Assembly (NCBI RefSeq): GCF_014145325.1
Contig: NZ_JACHTF010000003.1
Span: forward strand, 228,739-292,738
Length of the DNA stretch: 64,000 bases
Direction: 5' to 3'
Source: Marilutibacter spongiae
GTDB lineage: Bacteria > Pseudomonadota > Gammaproteobacteria > Xanthomonadales > Xanthomonadaceae
Shown here in pieces: positions 32,991 to 44,568 of this stretch. The notes below the pieces were generated by a model, which saw nothing but the letters and a program-made list of their open reading frames with translations, made no database searches and was not told the DNA's origin. A program made the translations under genes and the position numbers. Positions within the stretch are counted from its first letter, which is position 1, and each line of letters starts with the position of its first letter.

Positions 32991-33038
32991 TTGTCCACAG
33001 GTTCGTCCGTGCGCTTGTCCACAGGCTCTGTGAACAAC
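32991..33038. promoter_or_regulatory. cluster of three DnaA-box-like 9-mers
   Basis: TTGTCCACA occurs at 32991-32999 and 33015-33023, and TTGTTCACA on the minus strand at 33030-33038. Each differs from the TTATNCACA consensus at one position. The cluster is 100-150 bases before putP, in the 256-base gap after folP. Confidence 0.35.
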
Positions 33039-33137
33039 CCGGGCTGAACGAAATCCGCATCTGCGTTAGGCTGGCCCATTCGCGCGTCGCCTGCGGCGGC
33101 GCCCATTCGCTTCAAGTCACGGGGGAACCTGTTGCCT

Positions 33138-34649
33138 ATGACAGCCAGCACGCCGCTACTGGTTACGTTCTCGATCTACCTCACCGCCGTCGTCCTGATC
33201 GGCCTCGTCGCGTGGAAGTCGACCAAGAATTTCGACGATTACATCCTCGGCGGCCGGTCGCTCGGTCCGTTCGTGGTCGCACTCGCGGCCGGCGCCTCCG
33301 ACATGAGTGGGTGGTTGCTGATGGGCCTGCCCGGCGCGATGTACCTGGGCGGCGTCTCGGAGGGCTGGATTGCCTTCGGCCTGGTGCTCGGTGCCTGGAT
33401 CAACTGGAAATACATCGCCGGTCCCTTGCGCGTCTACACCGAGCGGACCGGCAACGCGTTGACGATCCCCGACTACTTCACCCACCGCTTCCAGGACCGC
33501 GACCGCATCCTGCGCGTCCTGTCGGCGCTGGTGATCCTGGTGTTCTTCGCGGTCTACTGCGCCTCGGGCGTGGTCGCCGTCGCGCGCCTGTTCGAGTCCG
33601 TCTTCGGGCTGCCCTACAACCAGGCCCTGTGGTGGGGCGCGGGCGCCACGATCCTGTACACCCTGGTGGGCGGCTTCCTGGCGGTCAGCTGGACCGACAC
33701 CCTGCAGGCGACGCTGATGTTCTTCGCCCTGCTGCTGACGCCGGTGATCGTGATCATGACCAACGGGGGCTACGAGGCGAGCATGGCGCTGATCCGGCAG
33801 GCCGACCCGGGCAACCTCGACTGGTTCCGCGGCGGCGAGCTGGGCTTCATCGGCATCGTCTCGCTGCTGGCCTGGGGCCTGGGCTACTTCGGCCAGCCGC
33901 ACATCCTCGCGCGCTTCATGGCGGCCGACAGCGTCCGCACCATCCCTGCGGCGCGGCGCATCGGCATGACCTGGATGATCCTGTGCCTGGCCGGCTCGCT
34001 GGCCGTCGGCTTCTTCGCGATCGCCTATTTCGCCGCCAACCCGGGCCAGGCCACGGGGGTGGACGAGAATTCCGAGCGGGTCTTCATCGAACTGGCCAAC
34101 CTACTGTTCAATCCCTGGGTGGCCGGCGTGCTGCTCTCGGCGATCCTCGCCGCGGTGATGAGCACGCTGTCGTGCCAGTTGCTGGTGTGTTCGAGCGTCA
34201 TGACCGAGGACTTCTACCGCGGCTTCATCCGCAATGGCGCCAGCCAGCGCGAGCTGGTCTGGGTGGGGCGGATCTCGGTGGGCCTGATCGCCCTGCTGGC
34301 CCTGTGGCTGGCGCGAGATCCGGACAGCCGCGTGCTCGGCCTGGTGAGCTACGCCTGGGCCGGCTTCGGCGCCGCGTTCGGCCCGGTGGTCCTGCTGTCG
34401 CTGTTCTGGGAACGCATGACGCGCAACGGCGCGCTGGCCGGCATCGTGCTGGGCGCCGGTACCGTCATCGCGTGGAAACAGGTCGCCGTGCAGCAGTTCG
34501 GCTCCGGACTGTACGAAATGGTGCCGGGCTTCATCGTCGCGACGCTGGGTATCGTCGTGGTGAGCCTGCTGGACCGCAAGGGGCCGAGCGACGAGATGAA
34601 GGCGACCCACCAGCAGGTCCGCGCATCGCTGCGCGAGACCGGCTACTGA
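33138..34649 (+). CDS. putP: sodium/proline symporter
   Basis: About 503 residues and 13 predicted transmembrane helices in the SSS (solute:sodium symporter) fold. [30 protein letters not shown] near residues 34-63 contains the Asp/Ser residues tied to Na+ and proline binding in Put[13 protein letters not shown] and [18 protein letters not shown] are also typical. It takes up proline with sodium at the inner membrane, for nutrition or osmoprotection. The ATG at 33138 is ten bases after a GGGGGAA site; a TTG at 33132 is possible. putA is not in the window. Confidence 0.9.
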   Translation: MTASTPLLVTFSIYLTAVVLIGLVAWKSTKNFDDYILGGRSLGPFVVALAAGASDMSGWLLMGLPGAMYLGGVSEGWIAFGLVLGAWINWKYIAGPLRVYTERTGNALTIPDYFTHRFQDRDRILRVLSALVILVFFAVYCASGVVAVARLFESVFGLPYNQALWWGAGATILYTLVGGFLAVSWTDTLQATLMFFALLLTPVIVIMTNGGYEASMALIRQADPGNLDWFRGGELGFIGIVSLLAWGLGYFGQPHILARFMAADSVRTIPAARRIGMTWMILCLAGSLAVGFFAIAYFAANPGQATGVDENSERVFIELANLLFNPWVAGVLLSAILAAVMSTLSCQLLVCSSVMTEDFYRGFIRNGASQRELVWVGRISVGLIALLALWLARDPDSRVLGLVSYAWAGFGAAFGPVVLLSLFWERMTRNGALAGIVLGAGTVIAWKQVAVQQFGSGLYEMVPGFIVATLGIVVVSLLDRKGPSDEMKATHQQVRASLRETGY

Positions 34650-34674
34650 CGGACGCCGCCGGCGCACGCCCGGG

Positions 34675-35652
34675 ATGGACGACATGGCGGCGGGCGGAGT
34701 CTCCCCGGGCGACACCCGCCCGCTCGCCATCGCGCTGATGGGGCCGACCGCCTCGGGCAAGACCGCGCTCGCGCTCGAATGGGCCGAGCGCCTGGGCGGC
34801 GAGGTGGTCAGCGTCGACTCGGCCCTGGTCTACCGCCACCTCGACATCGGCTCGGCCAAGCCTTCGGCGCTCGAGCAGGCGCGCGTCCCGCATCACCTGC
34901 TCGACCTGCGCGAGCCCTGGCAGCCCTATTCGGCCGCGGAATTCGCCGTCGACGCGCGCCGCGCCATGGACGAGATCCGTGCGCGCGGGCGCCTGCCGAT
35001 CCTGGCGGGGGGCACCGGCCTCTATTTCCAGGCCCTGCTCAGGGGGCTGTCGCCGATGCCCGAGGCCGATCCGGCCCTGCGCGCGGCGATCGAGGCCGAA
35101 GCCGCCGATCGCGGCTGGGACGCGCTGCACGCCGAACTGGGTCGCGTCGATCCCGCCGCCGCCGCGCGCATCCACGCCACCGATGCCCAGCGCATCCAGC
35201 GGGCGCTGGAAGTCTGGCGCCTGTCCGGACGCGCCATCAGCGACTGGCAGCGAGAGCGGTCGCCGCGCCTGCCCTTCCGCGTACTCAGGCTGGTGTTGTC
35301 GCCGCCCGACCGCGCCGTGCTCCACGCCCGCATCGCGCGCCGCTTCGACGCGATGATCGCGGCGGGCTTCCTGGACGAGGTGCGCGCGTTGCGGGCACTC
35401 CCGGGCCTGCAGGCGCACCCGGCGCCGCTGGAGCTGCCGGCGATCCGGGCCGTCGGCTATCGGCAGGCCTGGGAATACCTGGACGGGGCGGGCGAAATGG
35501 CCACGTTCCGCGACCGCGGCATCTTCGCCACCCGCCAGCTGGCCAAGCGGCAGATCACCTGGCTGCGCAGCCAGCTCGACGCCCGCTGGTTCGACCCCGA
35601 ACACGATCGAGAGCGCCTCGAACGCGCCCTTCGCCTGTTCATGCCGGCCTGA
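34675..35652 (+). CDS. miaA: tRNA dimethylallyltransferase
   Basis: A 325-residue protein. The P-loop [12 protein letters not shown] at about residues 23-34 is followed by [19 protein letters not shown], the prenyl-acceptor recognition motif, here with SALVYR in place of the common [17 protein letters not shown] is also present. It adds the isoprenyl group from DMAPP to A37 of tRNAs reading UNN codons. It precedes hfq and hflX as in E. coli (mutL-miaA-hfq-hflX-hflKC-purA). Confidence 0.95.
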   Translation: MDDMAAGGVSPGDTRPLAIALMGPTASGKTALALEWAERLGGEVVSVDSALVYRHLDIGSAKPSALEQARVPHHLLDLREPWQPYSAAEFAVDARRAMDEIRARGRLPILAGGTGLYFQALLRGLSPMPEADPALRAAIEAEAADRGWDALHAELGRVDPAAAARIHATDAQRIQRALEVWRLSGRAISDWQRERSPRLPFRVLRLVLSPPDRAVLHARIARRFDAMIAAGFLDEVRALRALPGLQAHPAPLELPAIRAVGYRQAWEYLDGAGEMATFRDRGIFATRQLAKRQITWLRSQLDARWFDPEHDRERLERALRLFMPA

Positions 35653-35829
35653 GGGCATGCCCGGCTTGCCGGGATCGGGACTTTTCGATAAATCCAGTGC
35701 CAGTCACGCCGCGCGGCGCCGGACTTGCGTTACCATCGGCCGGTCGCCGCCATGGGGAGCGTGACCGGCGACGGGCTCCGCCTGGCGGGCATGCCCTCCT
35801 ATAACTAGAACTTTGCTGGGGAAAACTTG

Positions 35830-36123
35830 ATGTCCAAGGGACAGTCTTTGCAGGATCCATTCCTGAATGCACTTCGACGCGAGCGCGTGCCGGTTTCGGT
35901 CTACCTGGTCAACGGCATCAAGCTGCAGGGCACCATCGAATCCTTCGACCAGTTCGTCGTGCTGTTGCGCAATACCGTCAGCCAGATGGTCTACAAGCAT
36001 GCAATCTCCACCGTCGTACCCGCCCGCAACGTGCGCGTGGGCCCGGGTGGCGGCTACGTGCAGACCGGGCAGGGCGAGGGCGGCAACGGCGGCGTCTCGG
36101 TGGACGACGACGAGAACGAATGA
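35830..36123 (+). CDS. hfq: RNA chaperone Hfq
   Basis: A 97-residue Sm-like protein. [22 protein letters not shown] is the Sm1 region and [11 protein letters not shown] the Sm2 region with the conserved YKH. The C-terminal tail is short, Gly-rich and then acidic ([11 protein letters not shown]), which is typical of intrinsically disordered Hfq tails. The hexamer matches small RNAs to mRNAs. The ATG at 35830 follows a TTG that could also be read; the GGGGAAAA site favours the ATG. Confidence 0.96.
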   Translation: MSKGQSLQDPFLNALRRERVPVSVYLVNGIKLQGTIESFDQFVVLLRNTVSQMVYKHAISTVVPARNVRVGPGGGYVQTGQGEGGNGGVSVDDDENE

Positions 36124-36143
36124 GTCCAGGAGCATGACCGCGC

Positions 36144-37541
36144 GTGTTTGAACGATCCCGCAAGGGCGAACATGCGCTGCTGATCCAGCCCCATGCCGGC
36201 GGCCCGCCGGACGAGGAGCTGCTTGAGGAGTTCGCCGACCTGGCGCGTTCGGCCGGCGCCACCGTCGCGTCGCTGCTGACCGCGCGCATCGACCGTCCCA
36301 ACCCGGCCACGCTGATCGGCAGCGGCAAACTGGAGGAAGTGCGCGCGGCCGCCGACGCCAGCGGCGCCGACCTGATACTGGTCAACCATCCGCTCAGCCC
36401 GGTTCAGGAGCGCAACCTCGAGCGCGCGCTGCAGCGGCGCGTGGTCGATCGCACCGGCCTGATCCTGGACATCTTCGCCCAGCGTGCGCAGAGCCACGAG
36501 GGCAAGCTGCAGGTGGAGCTGGCGCAGCTGCGCCACCTCGCCACGCGCCTGGTGCGCGGCTGGACCCACCTCGAGCGCCAGCGCGGCGGTTCGATCGGCC
36601 TGCGCGGCCCGGGCGAGACACAGCTGGAAACCGACCGCCGGCTGTTGCAGAAGCGCGTCGACATCCTGCAGAAGCGGCTGGAGAAGGTGGAGGTGCAGCG
36701 CACCCAGATGCGCCGTGCCCGCGTGCGCAGCGAGCTGCCGCGGGTGGCCCTGGTCGGCTACACCAATGCAGGCAAGTCCACCTTGTTCAACACGCTGACC
36801 GGTGCGGAGGCCTATGCCGACGACCGCCTGTTCGCGACGCTCGATCCGACCGTGCGCCGGATCGAACTGTCCGGCGGCAGCGCGGTGCTCGCCGACACGG
36901 TGGGCTTCGTGCGCGACCTCCCGCACGAGCTGGTCGCGGCCTTCCGTTCGACCCTGTCCGAAGCCCGCGAGGCCGACCTGCTGCTGCACGTCGTCGATGC
37001 GGCCGATCCGGCGCGCCAGGAGCGCATCGCCCAGGTGGACTCGGTGCTCGCGGAGGTCGGCGCGGGGGACCTGCCGCAGGTGCTGGTGTTCAACAAGATC
37101 GATCGCCTCGCCGAACCCGTCGATCCCGGTGCGGGCACGAGCGATGCCGGCGATGGCACCGGGGAGGGCGATCCGGTCGGGATGCGCCGCTTCGCGCCGC
37201 GCCTGGACCGACCCGCCGGCGGCCGACCGCGGGTGTGGCTGTCGGCCCGCGAGGGCCAGGGGCTGGCGCTGCTGCGGCAGGCGCTGGTCGAGGCCCTCGA
37301 GCTCCGGCACGTCGCCGGTCGCGTCCGGATCCCCCCGCAGGCCGCGAAACTGCGTGCCCGCCTGCATGAGCTGGGCGTGGTGCGTGGGGAGACGGGCGAC
37401 GAGGCGGGCTGGGAGGTCGAGGTCGACATGGCCATCAGCGATCTCCAGCGGCTGTTCGCGCAGGCCCATGGCGAGTGGCTCAGGCCCCTCATCGAGGCCG
37501 CCGGCCTGGAAGGCGATCCCGCGGACGCACCGTTCGACTGA
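36144..37541 (+). CDS. hflX: ribosome-associated GTPase HflX
   Basis: A 465-residue GTPase. The N-terminal nucleotide-binding domain (LIGSGKLEEV; NHPLSPVQERNLE) precedes a coiled segment with SIGLRGPGETQLETDRR, the HflX signature. The G domain has GYTNAGKST at residues 205-213, DTVGFVRDLPH as G3 and NKID at 317-320. HflX splits stalled 70S ribosomes. An insertion of about 36 residues (about 324-360, Gly/Asp-rich then Arg-rich) lies between G4 and the SARE G5 motif. It starts with GTG after an AGGAG site. Confidence 0.95.
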   Translation: MFERSRKGEHALLIQPHAGGPPDEELLEEFADLARSAGATVASLLTARIDRPNPATLIGSGKLEEVRAAADASGADLILVNHPLSPVQERNLERALQRRVVDRTGLILDIFAQRAQSHEGKLQVELAQLRHLATRLVRGWTHLERQRGGSIGLRGPGETQLETDRRLLQKRVDILQKRLEKVEVQRTQMRRARVRSELPRVALVGYTNAGKSTLFNTLTGAEAYADDRLFATLDPTVRRIELSGGSAVLADTVGFVRDLPHELVAAFRSTLSEAREADLLLHVVDAADPARQERIAQVDSVLAEVGAGDLPQVLVFNKIDRLAEPVDPGAGTSDAGDGTGEGDPVGMRRFAPRLDRPAGGRPRVWLSAREGQGLALLRQALVEALELRHVAGRVRIPPQAAKLRARLHELGVVRGETGDEAGWEVEVDMAISDLQRLFAQAHGEWLRPLIEAAGLEGDPADAPFD

Positions 37542-37690
37542 CGCGGCCCTGGTTCCCGGTCCCGGATGTGGCCGGTGCGGGTCGCAAGCGGGCCTTGCTT
37601 GAGCACCGACCAGCCCCCACCTAGAATCGACCGATGCCGATTCCGGCGGGGCCACCCGTCTCGGCCACGATTTCCGAACATGGAGCAGGC

Positions 37691-38800
37691 ATGGCCTGGA
37701 ATACCCCCGGCAGCAAGAATTCCGGCAACGGCAACCGGCCGTCGCGACGGCCCCCCGGCGGAGGCGGCTTCGACGCCGTCCTCGACCAGCTCCGTGGACT
37801 CTTCGGCGGCAGCGGCGGTGCCGGCGGCATCGGCCGCTGGCTGCTGTTGCTGGTCGGCCTCTGGCTGGCCTTCAACTGCTTCGTGCTGATCGCCGAGACC
37901 GAGCGCGGCGTGGTCCTGCGTTTCGGCCAGTTCTCGCGCGTCATGCAGCCCGGCCCGCACTTCAAGATGCCCTGGCCCTTCGAGCGCGTCACCAAGGTCA
38001 AGGCGACCCAGATCCGCACCATGAGCGACAACGTGCCGGTGCTGACCAGCGACGAGAACATCGTCCACGTCGAGATCAACGTGCAGTACCAGGTCAACGA
38101 TCCCCAGCGCTACCTGTTCGGTACCCGCGATCCCGACGAGGTCCTGCGCCAGGCCGCGCTGAGCACCATGCGCGAGCAGGTCGGTCGCTCCACCCTGGAC
38201 ACGGTGCTGGGCGCGCGCAACGCGCTGGCGGTGTCGTCGCGCGAACAGTTGCAGGCCTCGCTCGATGCCTATCGCACCGGCCTGATCGTCACCGAGCTCA
38301 ACCTGCCCAACGCGCGTCCGCCCGAGCAGGTCAAGCCAGCCTTCGACGACGTCAACAGCGCCCAGCAGGAGCGCGAGCGCCTGATCAGCGAGGCGCGGGC
38401 GTACGCGGCCAAGGTGGTGCCCGAGGCGCGCGGTGGCGCCGCCCGCATCCGTACCGAGGCCGAAGGCTACAAGACCGCCAAGGTGGCCAAGGCCAACGGT
38501 GACGCGGACCGCTTCTCGCTGCTGGTCGACGAGTACAAGCAGGCGCCGGAGGTCACGCGCAAGCGCCTGTGGCTGGAGACGGTGCAGGAGGTCCTGGCCG
38601 CGAACCGCAAGATCGTCGGCGACGACTCGCGCCAACTCATCTACTCGCCCATGGGCGGCGGTCGCGCGAGCGGCGCCACGCCCGCGATGTCCCCGGAGTT
38701 GCTGGCGCCCACGCTGAGCACGCCGGACCCGGCACCGGCGCGTTCCTCGCGCGGCGCCCGGCCGTCCCGCCCTGATGGCCGAGAGGAGGCCCGCCAATGA
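37691..38800 (+). CDS. hflK: FtsH protease modulator HflK
   Basis: A 369-residue SPFH/prohibitin-family membrane protein. A Gly/Arg/Pro-rich N-terminus and one transmembrane helix (about residues 48-68) precede ETERGVVLRFGQF, which opens the SPFH domain. The coiled region follows and the C-terminus is Pro/Arg-rich. With HflC it encloses FtsH in the inner membrane and limits its access to substrates. The ATG at 37691 follows GGAGCAGGC. Its stop overlaps the hflC start by four bases. Confidence 0.93.
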   Translation: MAWNTPGSKNSGNGNRPSRRPPGGGGFDAVLDQLRGLFGGSGGAGGIGRWLLLLVGLWLAFNCFVLIAETERGVVLRFGQFSRVMQPGPHFKMPWPFERVTKVKATQIRTMSDNVPVLTSDENIVHVEINVQYQVNDPQRYLFGTRDPDEVLRQAALSTMREQVGRSTLDTVLGARNALAVSSREQLQASLDAYRTGLIVTELNLPNARPPEQVKPAFDDVNSAQQERERLISEARAYAAKVVPEARGGAARIRTEAEGYKTAKVAKANGDADRFSLLVDEYKQAPEVTRKRLWLETVQEVLAANRKIVGDDSRQLIYSPMGGGRASGATPAMSPELLAPTLSTPDPAPARSSRGARPSRPDGREEARQ

Positions 38801-39660
38801 AGGCTCCCGTCTGGATTGCCGTGATCGTCGCGGTGCTGTTCGGCCTGCTGGGCTCGATCTTCGTCGTCAAGGAAGGCGAGACCGCCATCGTCCTCAACCT
38901 CGGCCGCGTGTCACGGGCCGACCTCGGCCCCGGCCTGCACTTCAAGGTGCCGCTGGTGGAGAACGCACTGGTCTTCGATCGCCGCCTGCAGGTGCTCGAC
39001 AGCAGCCCCGAGCGCTACCTGACCTCCGAACGCAAGGACGTCCAGGTCGACTTCTTCTCGATCGGCCTGATCGCCGATGCGACGGCCTTCTTCCGCGCCA
39101 CCGGCGGCGACGAGAGCGTGGCCGTGGCCCGGCTGGTGCCGATCGTCAAGGATTCGCTGCGCAACGAGATCAACGCGCGCACCCTGCAGCAGGTCGTGTC
39201 CGGCGACCGCTCCGAGATCATCGAAGCGCAGCTGGGCAAGATCAACGAAGGCGCGGCCACGCTTGGCGTTCGCATCATCGACCTGCGCATCAAGCAGATC
39301 GACCTGCCCACCGACAGCGAGGTCATCACCAACGTGTTCGCGCGAATGAGCGCCCAGCGCCGCCAGGTCGCCAGCGCCCTGCGCGCCGAAGGCGAGGAGC
39401 AGGCCCGGACCATCCGCGCCGAGGCCGATCGCGAACAGACGGTCATCCTCGCCGAGGCCGAGCGCGACGCCCAGCGCCTGCGCGGCCAGGGCGATGCCGA
39501 AGCGGCGCAGACCTACGCGGCGGCGGCCAACAAGGACCCGGCGTTCTACGCCTTCCAGCGCAGCCTGGAGGCCTACCGGCGCTCCTTCGCCGATGGCGAG
39601 GCCCTGATCGTGCTGGACCAGGACGACCCGTTCCTGCAGTACCTCGAGAACGATCGTTGA
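38797..39660 (+). CDS. hflC: FtsH protease modulator HflC
   Basis: A 287-residue SPFH-family partner of HflK. An N-terminal transmembrane helix (about residues 5-22) is followed by VVKEGETAIVLNLGRVS and GPGLHFKVPLVENAL, both typical of HflC. A coiled coil with REQTVILAEAERDAQRLRGQGDAEA comes near the C-terminus. It starts inside the hflK stop codon (ATGA). The hflKC pair downstream of hflX and upstream of purA is the canonical order. Confidence 0.95.
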   Translation: MKAPVWIAVIVAVLFGLLGSIFVVKEGETAIVLNLGRVSRADLGPGLHFKVPLVENALVFDRRLQVLDSSPERYLTSERKDVQVDFFSIGLIADATAFFRATGGDESVAVARLVPIVKDSLRNEINARTLQQVVSGDRSEIIEAQLGKINEGAATLGVRIIDLRIKQIDLPTDSEVITNVFARMSAQRRQVASALRAEGEEQARTIRAEADREQTVILAEAERDAQRLRGQGDAEAAQTYAAAANKDPAFYAFQRSLEAYRRSFADGEALIVLDQDDPFLQYLENDR

Positions 39661-39661
39661 G

Positions 39662-39850
39662 GTGAGCGACGCCCTGCTGTCGGCGATCTGCCTGGTCGCC
39701 GTGCTCGAAGGCCTGTTCCTGTTCGTGGCGCCGGACGGCTGGCGCCGTGCCGCCGAGCAGTTGCATGCGATGCCGAACCGGCAGTTGCGCTTCGTCGGAG
39801 CGATCTCCATCGCCCTGGGCCTGCTGGCCCTGTGGTGGGTGCGCCGCTGA
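39662..39850 (+). CDS. DUF2065 family small membrane protein
   Basis: A 62-residue product with two hydrophobic helices (LLSAICLVAVLEGLFLFVAPDGW and FVGAISIALGLLALWWV) separated by a short loop with RQLRFVG. This is the layout of the DUF2065/YjeT family, whose members sit between hflC and purA in many proteobacteria. The function is unknown. The start is a GTG one base after the hflC stop, with overlap in the GAGGTGAG signal. Confidence 0.88.
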   Translation: MSDALLSAICLVAVLEGLFLFVAPDGWRRAAEQLHAMPNRQLRFVGAISIALGLLALWWVRR

Positions 39851-41383
<1,533 letters not shown>

Positions 41384-41404
41384 CGCCTTGCCGTCGCGCG
41401 TCTG

Positions 41405-41432
41405 CAAAGCCCCGCTCCGGCGGGGCTTTTTC
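41405..41432 (+). terminator. intrinsic terminator after purA
   Basis: AAAGCCCCGC and GCGGGGCTTTTT form a GC-rich stem with a short CTCCG loop and a T run, beginning about 20 bases after the purA stop codon. Confidence 0.9.
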
Positions 41433-41596
41433 ATGGTTCTTGACCCAGGTCCGGGGAGCACGCGCCAATTCGCGAAATCCCCTGGCTCCCGTGTTCGTTG
41501 GCGGGCGATGGATCCGTCCGCGAAGGCATCGCACAAGCCGGCATTGAGGATGCCCCGCGGTCCACGCACCCCGGGGCGCCGGCGTGGGTCGCATGG

Positions 41597-41780
41597 GCAA
41601 TGCGTTACCCACCGTGGCGTTTGGACACGACACCCGATGGGTTTTGCTTCGCGCTACCCATCCTACGGTTCTGCCTCCCATCCCGCCTAGTAGGGTGGGT
41701 AGAGCCAAAGGCGAAACCCACCGTCACGGTATTTCACGCAGGACGCACGATGGGTTCTGCGTCGCGCAATCCCTCCCGCG
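41597..41780. repeat. second BIME-like repeat cluster (same family as at 27.8 kb)
   Basis: A full B-form palindrome lies at 41635-41668 and a full A-form at 41688-41723. A decayed A end (41597-41617) and a decayed B copy with several substitutions (41748-41780) flank them. The sequence is almost identical to the 27.8 kb copies over the intact units. The 41433-41596 interval before it shows no gene. Confidence 0.88.
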
Positions 41781-42468
<688 letters not shown>

Positions 42469-44565
42469 ATGGCGGGCAGGGCATCCACCTACCATGCATT
42501 CATCAGCTACAGCCATGCCGATCGCGCGACGGCGCGCTGGCTGCATCGGGCGCTCGAAACCTACCGCCTGCCGCGTCGCCTTGTCGGTCGGCCCACCGCG
42601 CTGGGCCCGGTGCCGCCGAACCTGTCGCCGATCTTCAAGGACCGCGAGGAACTTGGCGCCGCCGCCGACCTGTCGGCCGAGCTCCGCAGCGCCCTCGACG
42701 GAAGCCGTTTCCTGGTCGTCGTCGCCTCGCCCGACGCGGCGCGTTCGCGCTGGGTCAACGAAGAGATCCGCGTGTTCAAGCAACGCCATGGCGACGCGCG
42801 GGTGCTGGTACTGGTCGTGGCCGGCGAGCCCGGCGCCAGCGGCATGCCGGGTCGCGAGACGGAGGAGTGCTTCCCCGAAGCCCTGCGCTTCCATGTCGAC
42901 GGGGAGGGCCGGATCACCAGGCAGCCGGCCGAACCCGTCGCCGCCGACCTGCGTCCGCACGGCGACGGCAAGCGGCTCGCGTCGCTGAAGCTGGTCGCCG
43001 GCCTGACCGGGCTTCGACTCGACGACCTGGTCCAGCGCGAAGCGCAGCGCAGGCAGAAGCGCCTGGCCTGGCTCGCGACCGCCGCCACGGTCGGCATGCT
43101 GGCCATGGGCGGAATGGCCCTGATGGCACGGCAGGCACGCGACGAGGCCCAGCACCAGCGCGCACAGGCCGAGGGGCTCATCGAGTTCATGCTGACCGAC
43201 CTCCGGCGCAAGCTCGAGCCCGTCGGTCGCCTGGACGTGATGGACAGTGTCGGCCAGCGTGCCATGGCCTATTACGGCCAGCAGCAGCCGGCGCGGCTGG
43301 ACGCGGACGCCCTGGGCCGCCGCTCGCGCGCATTGTTGCTGGTGGGCGAGGTCAGGAACCTGCGGGGCGACCTGGACGGTGCGCTGGCGACCTACCGGCA
43401 AGCGGCCGACACCACGGCCGAGCAATTGCGACGCGATCCGGGCAACCCCCAGCGCATCTTCGATCACGCCCAGAGCGAGTTCTGGGTCGGCTATATCGCC
43501 TGGCAGCGGGGCGACGCAGCGCCGGCGAGGCGGCACCTGGGGCGCTACCTGGCGTTGGCGGGCCGCCTGACCACGATCGATCCGGCCAACGTCGACTGGC
43601 TGGTCGAGCGCGTCTATGCCGAGACCAACCTCGGCGCGCTGGAGCTGAGCGAGGACCGGCCGGGCGAAGCCCTGGCGCACTTCGACCGGGCGCTCGATGG
43701 ATGGCTCGAGTTGCGCGAGCGCAGTGGCGACGCGCCGGAGCATGCGTACCAGTTCGCGCAGACCCTGGCCTGGCAGGCCGACGCCAGGCGCCGGATGGGC
43801 GAGAGCGTCGCCGCGCTGGAGCTGCGACGCGATGAAGGTGCGCTCTACCGGCGCCTGCTCGTCGACGACCCAAAGAACACCAAGATCCGCGAGGCCTTGT
43901 CCATCTCGCTCGTCCGCGCGGCGCAGCTGGAGCTCGAGCGTGGAAACGACGCCGGCGGGGCGGCGCTCGCCCGGGAGGGCGTGGCGACGATCGAGTCGCT
44001 GCGGGCGCAGGATCCCGCGAACCGGCTTTGGCTCGAGATGGCGGTGAAGGCCGCCAACGTGCATGCCGAGTCCCTGATGCTGTCCCATGACTGGGCGGGC
44101 GCGGCGGAAGCCAATGCCCGTGCGCTCGCGGACGCGAACGCACTGGTCGGGGGCGACGCCAGCGTCACGGCATGGCGCACCGATGGACTGCTGCCGGCGC
44201 GTTGGATGCAGGCGGCGATCCTCGTGGCGCGCGGCGATCACGAGGCGGCCGCACCGGCGCTGGACCGATTCGCCCGCGACTTCGCCCCGGACGCCGATGC
44301 GACGTCGCCCGAAGCCCGGTTCGGCTGGCTGGTGGCGAAGCTCCTGGCCGCGCGCAACGCGGGTGCGCTCGACGACGACGCGGCCGCTGCGCGGGCGCTC
44401 GAAGAAGCGCGTGCCTATCTCGCATCGCTGGACGGCGGACAGGACGCGCGATTCCGCGCCGTCGCCGATTGGCTGGCCGACCCCGACCCCCGATCCCCCC
44501 GACCCGAAGGCGGCGCTGACTACCGCCTGACGGCCCTGATCAGCGAACCAACCCACCGGAGATAG
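42469..44565 (+). CDS. TIR domain - transmembrane - TPR protein
   Basis: A 698-residue protein. The TIR domain spans about residues 6-150 and opens YHAFISYSHADRATARWLHR. SPDAARSRWVNEEI at about 87-100 aligns with the SARM1 WVHKEI helix, making E99 the probable NADase catalytic Glu. A transmembrane helix lies at about 199-220 after a basic RRQKR stretch. The remaining 450 residues are helical with TPR-like repeats (AEQLRRDPGNP; LALAGRLTTIDPANVDWL). The TIR face is predicted cytoplasmic and the TPR part periplasmic. Inference: a membrane-bound NAD+-cleaving or signalling enzyme. The ATG at 42469 starts the TIR fold directly. Confidence 0.85.
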   Translation: MAGRASTYHAFISYSHADRATARWLHRALETYRLPRRLVGRPTALGPVPPNLSPIFKDREELGAAADLSAELRSALDGSRFLVVVASPDAARSRWVNEEIRVFKQRHGDARVLVLVVAGEPGASGMPGRETEECFPEALRFHVDGEGRITRQPAEPVAADLRPHGDGKRLASLKLVAGLTGLRLDDLVQREAQRRQKRLAWLATAATVGMLAMGGMALMARQARDEAQHQRAQAEGLIEFMLTDLRRKLEPVGRLDVMDSVGQRAMAYYGQQQPARLDADALGRRSRALLLVGEVRNLRGDLDGALATYRQAADTTAEQLRRDPGNPQRIFDHAQSEFWVGYIAWQRGDAAPARRHLGRYLALAGRLTTIDPANVDWLVERVYAETNLGALELSEDRPGEALAHFDRALDGWLELRERSGDAPEHAYQFAQTLAWQADARRRMGESVAALELRRDEGALYRRLLVDDPKNTKIREALSISLVRAAQLELERGNDAGGAALAREGVATIESLRAQDPANRLWLEMAVKAANVHAESLMLSHDWAGAAEANARALADANALVGGDASVTAWRTDGLLPARWMQAAILVARGDHEAAAPALDRFARDFAPDADATSPEARFGWLVAKLLAARNAGALDDDAAAARALEEARAYLASLDGGQDARFRAVADWLADPDPRSPRPEGGADYRLTALISEPTHRR

Positions 44566-44568
44566 ACC

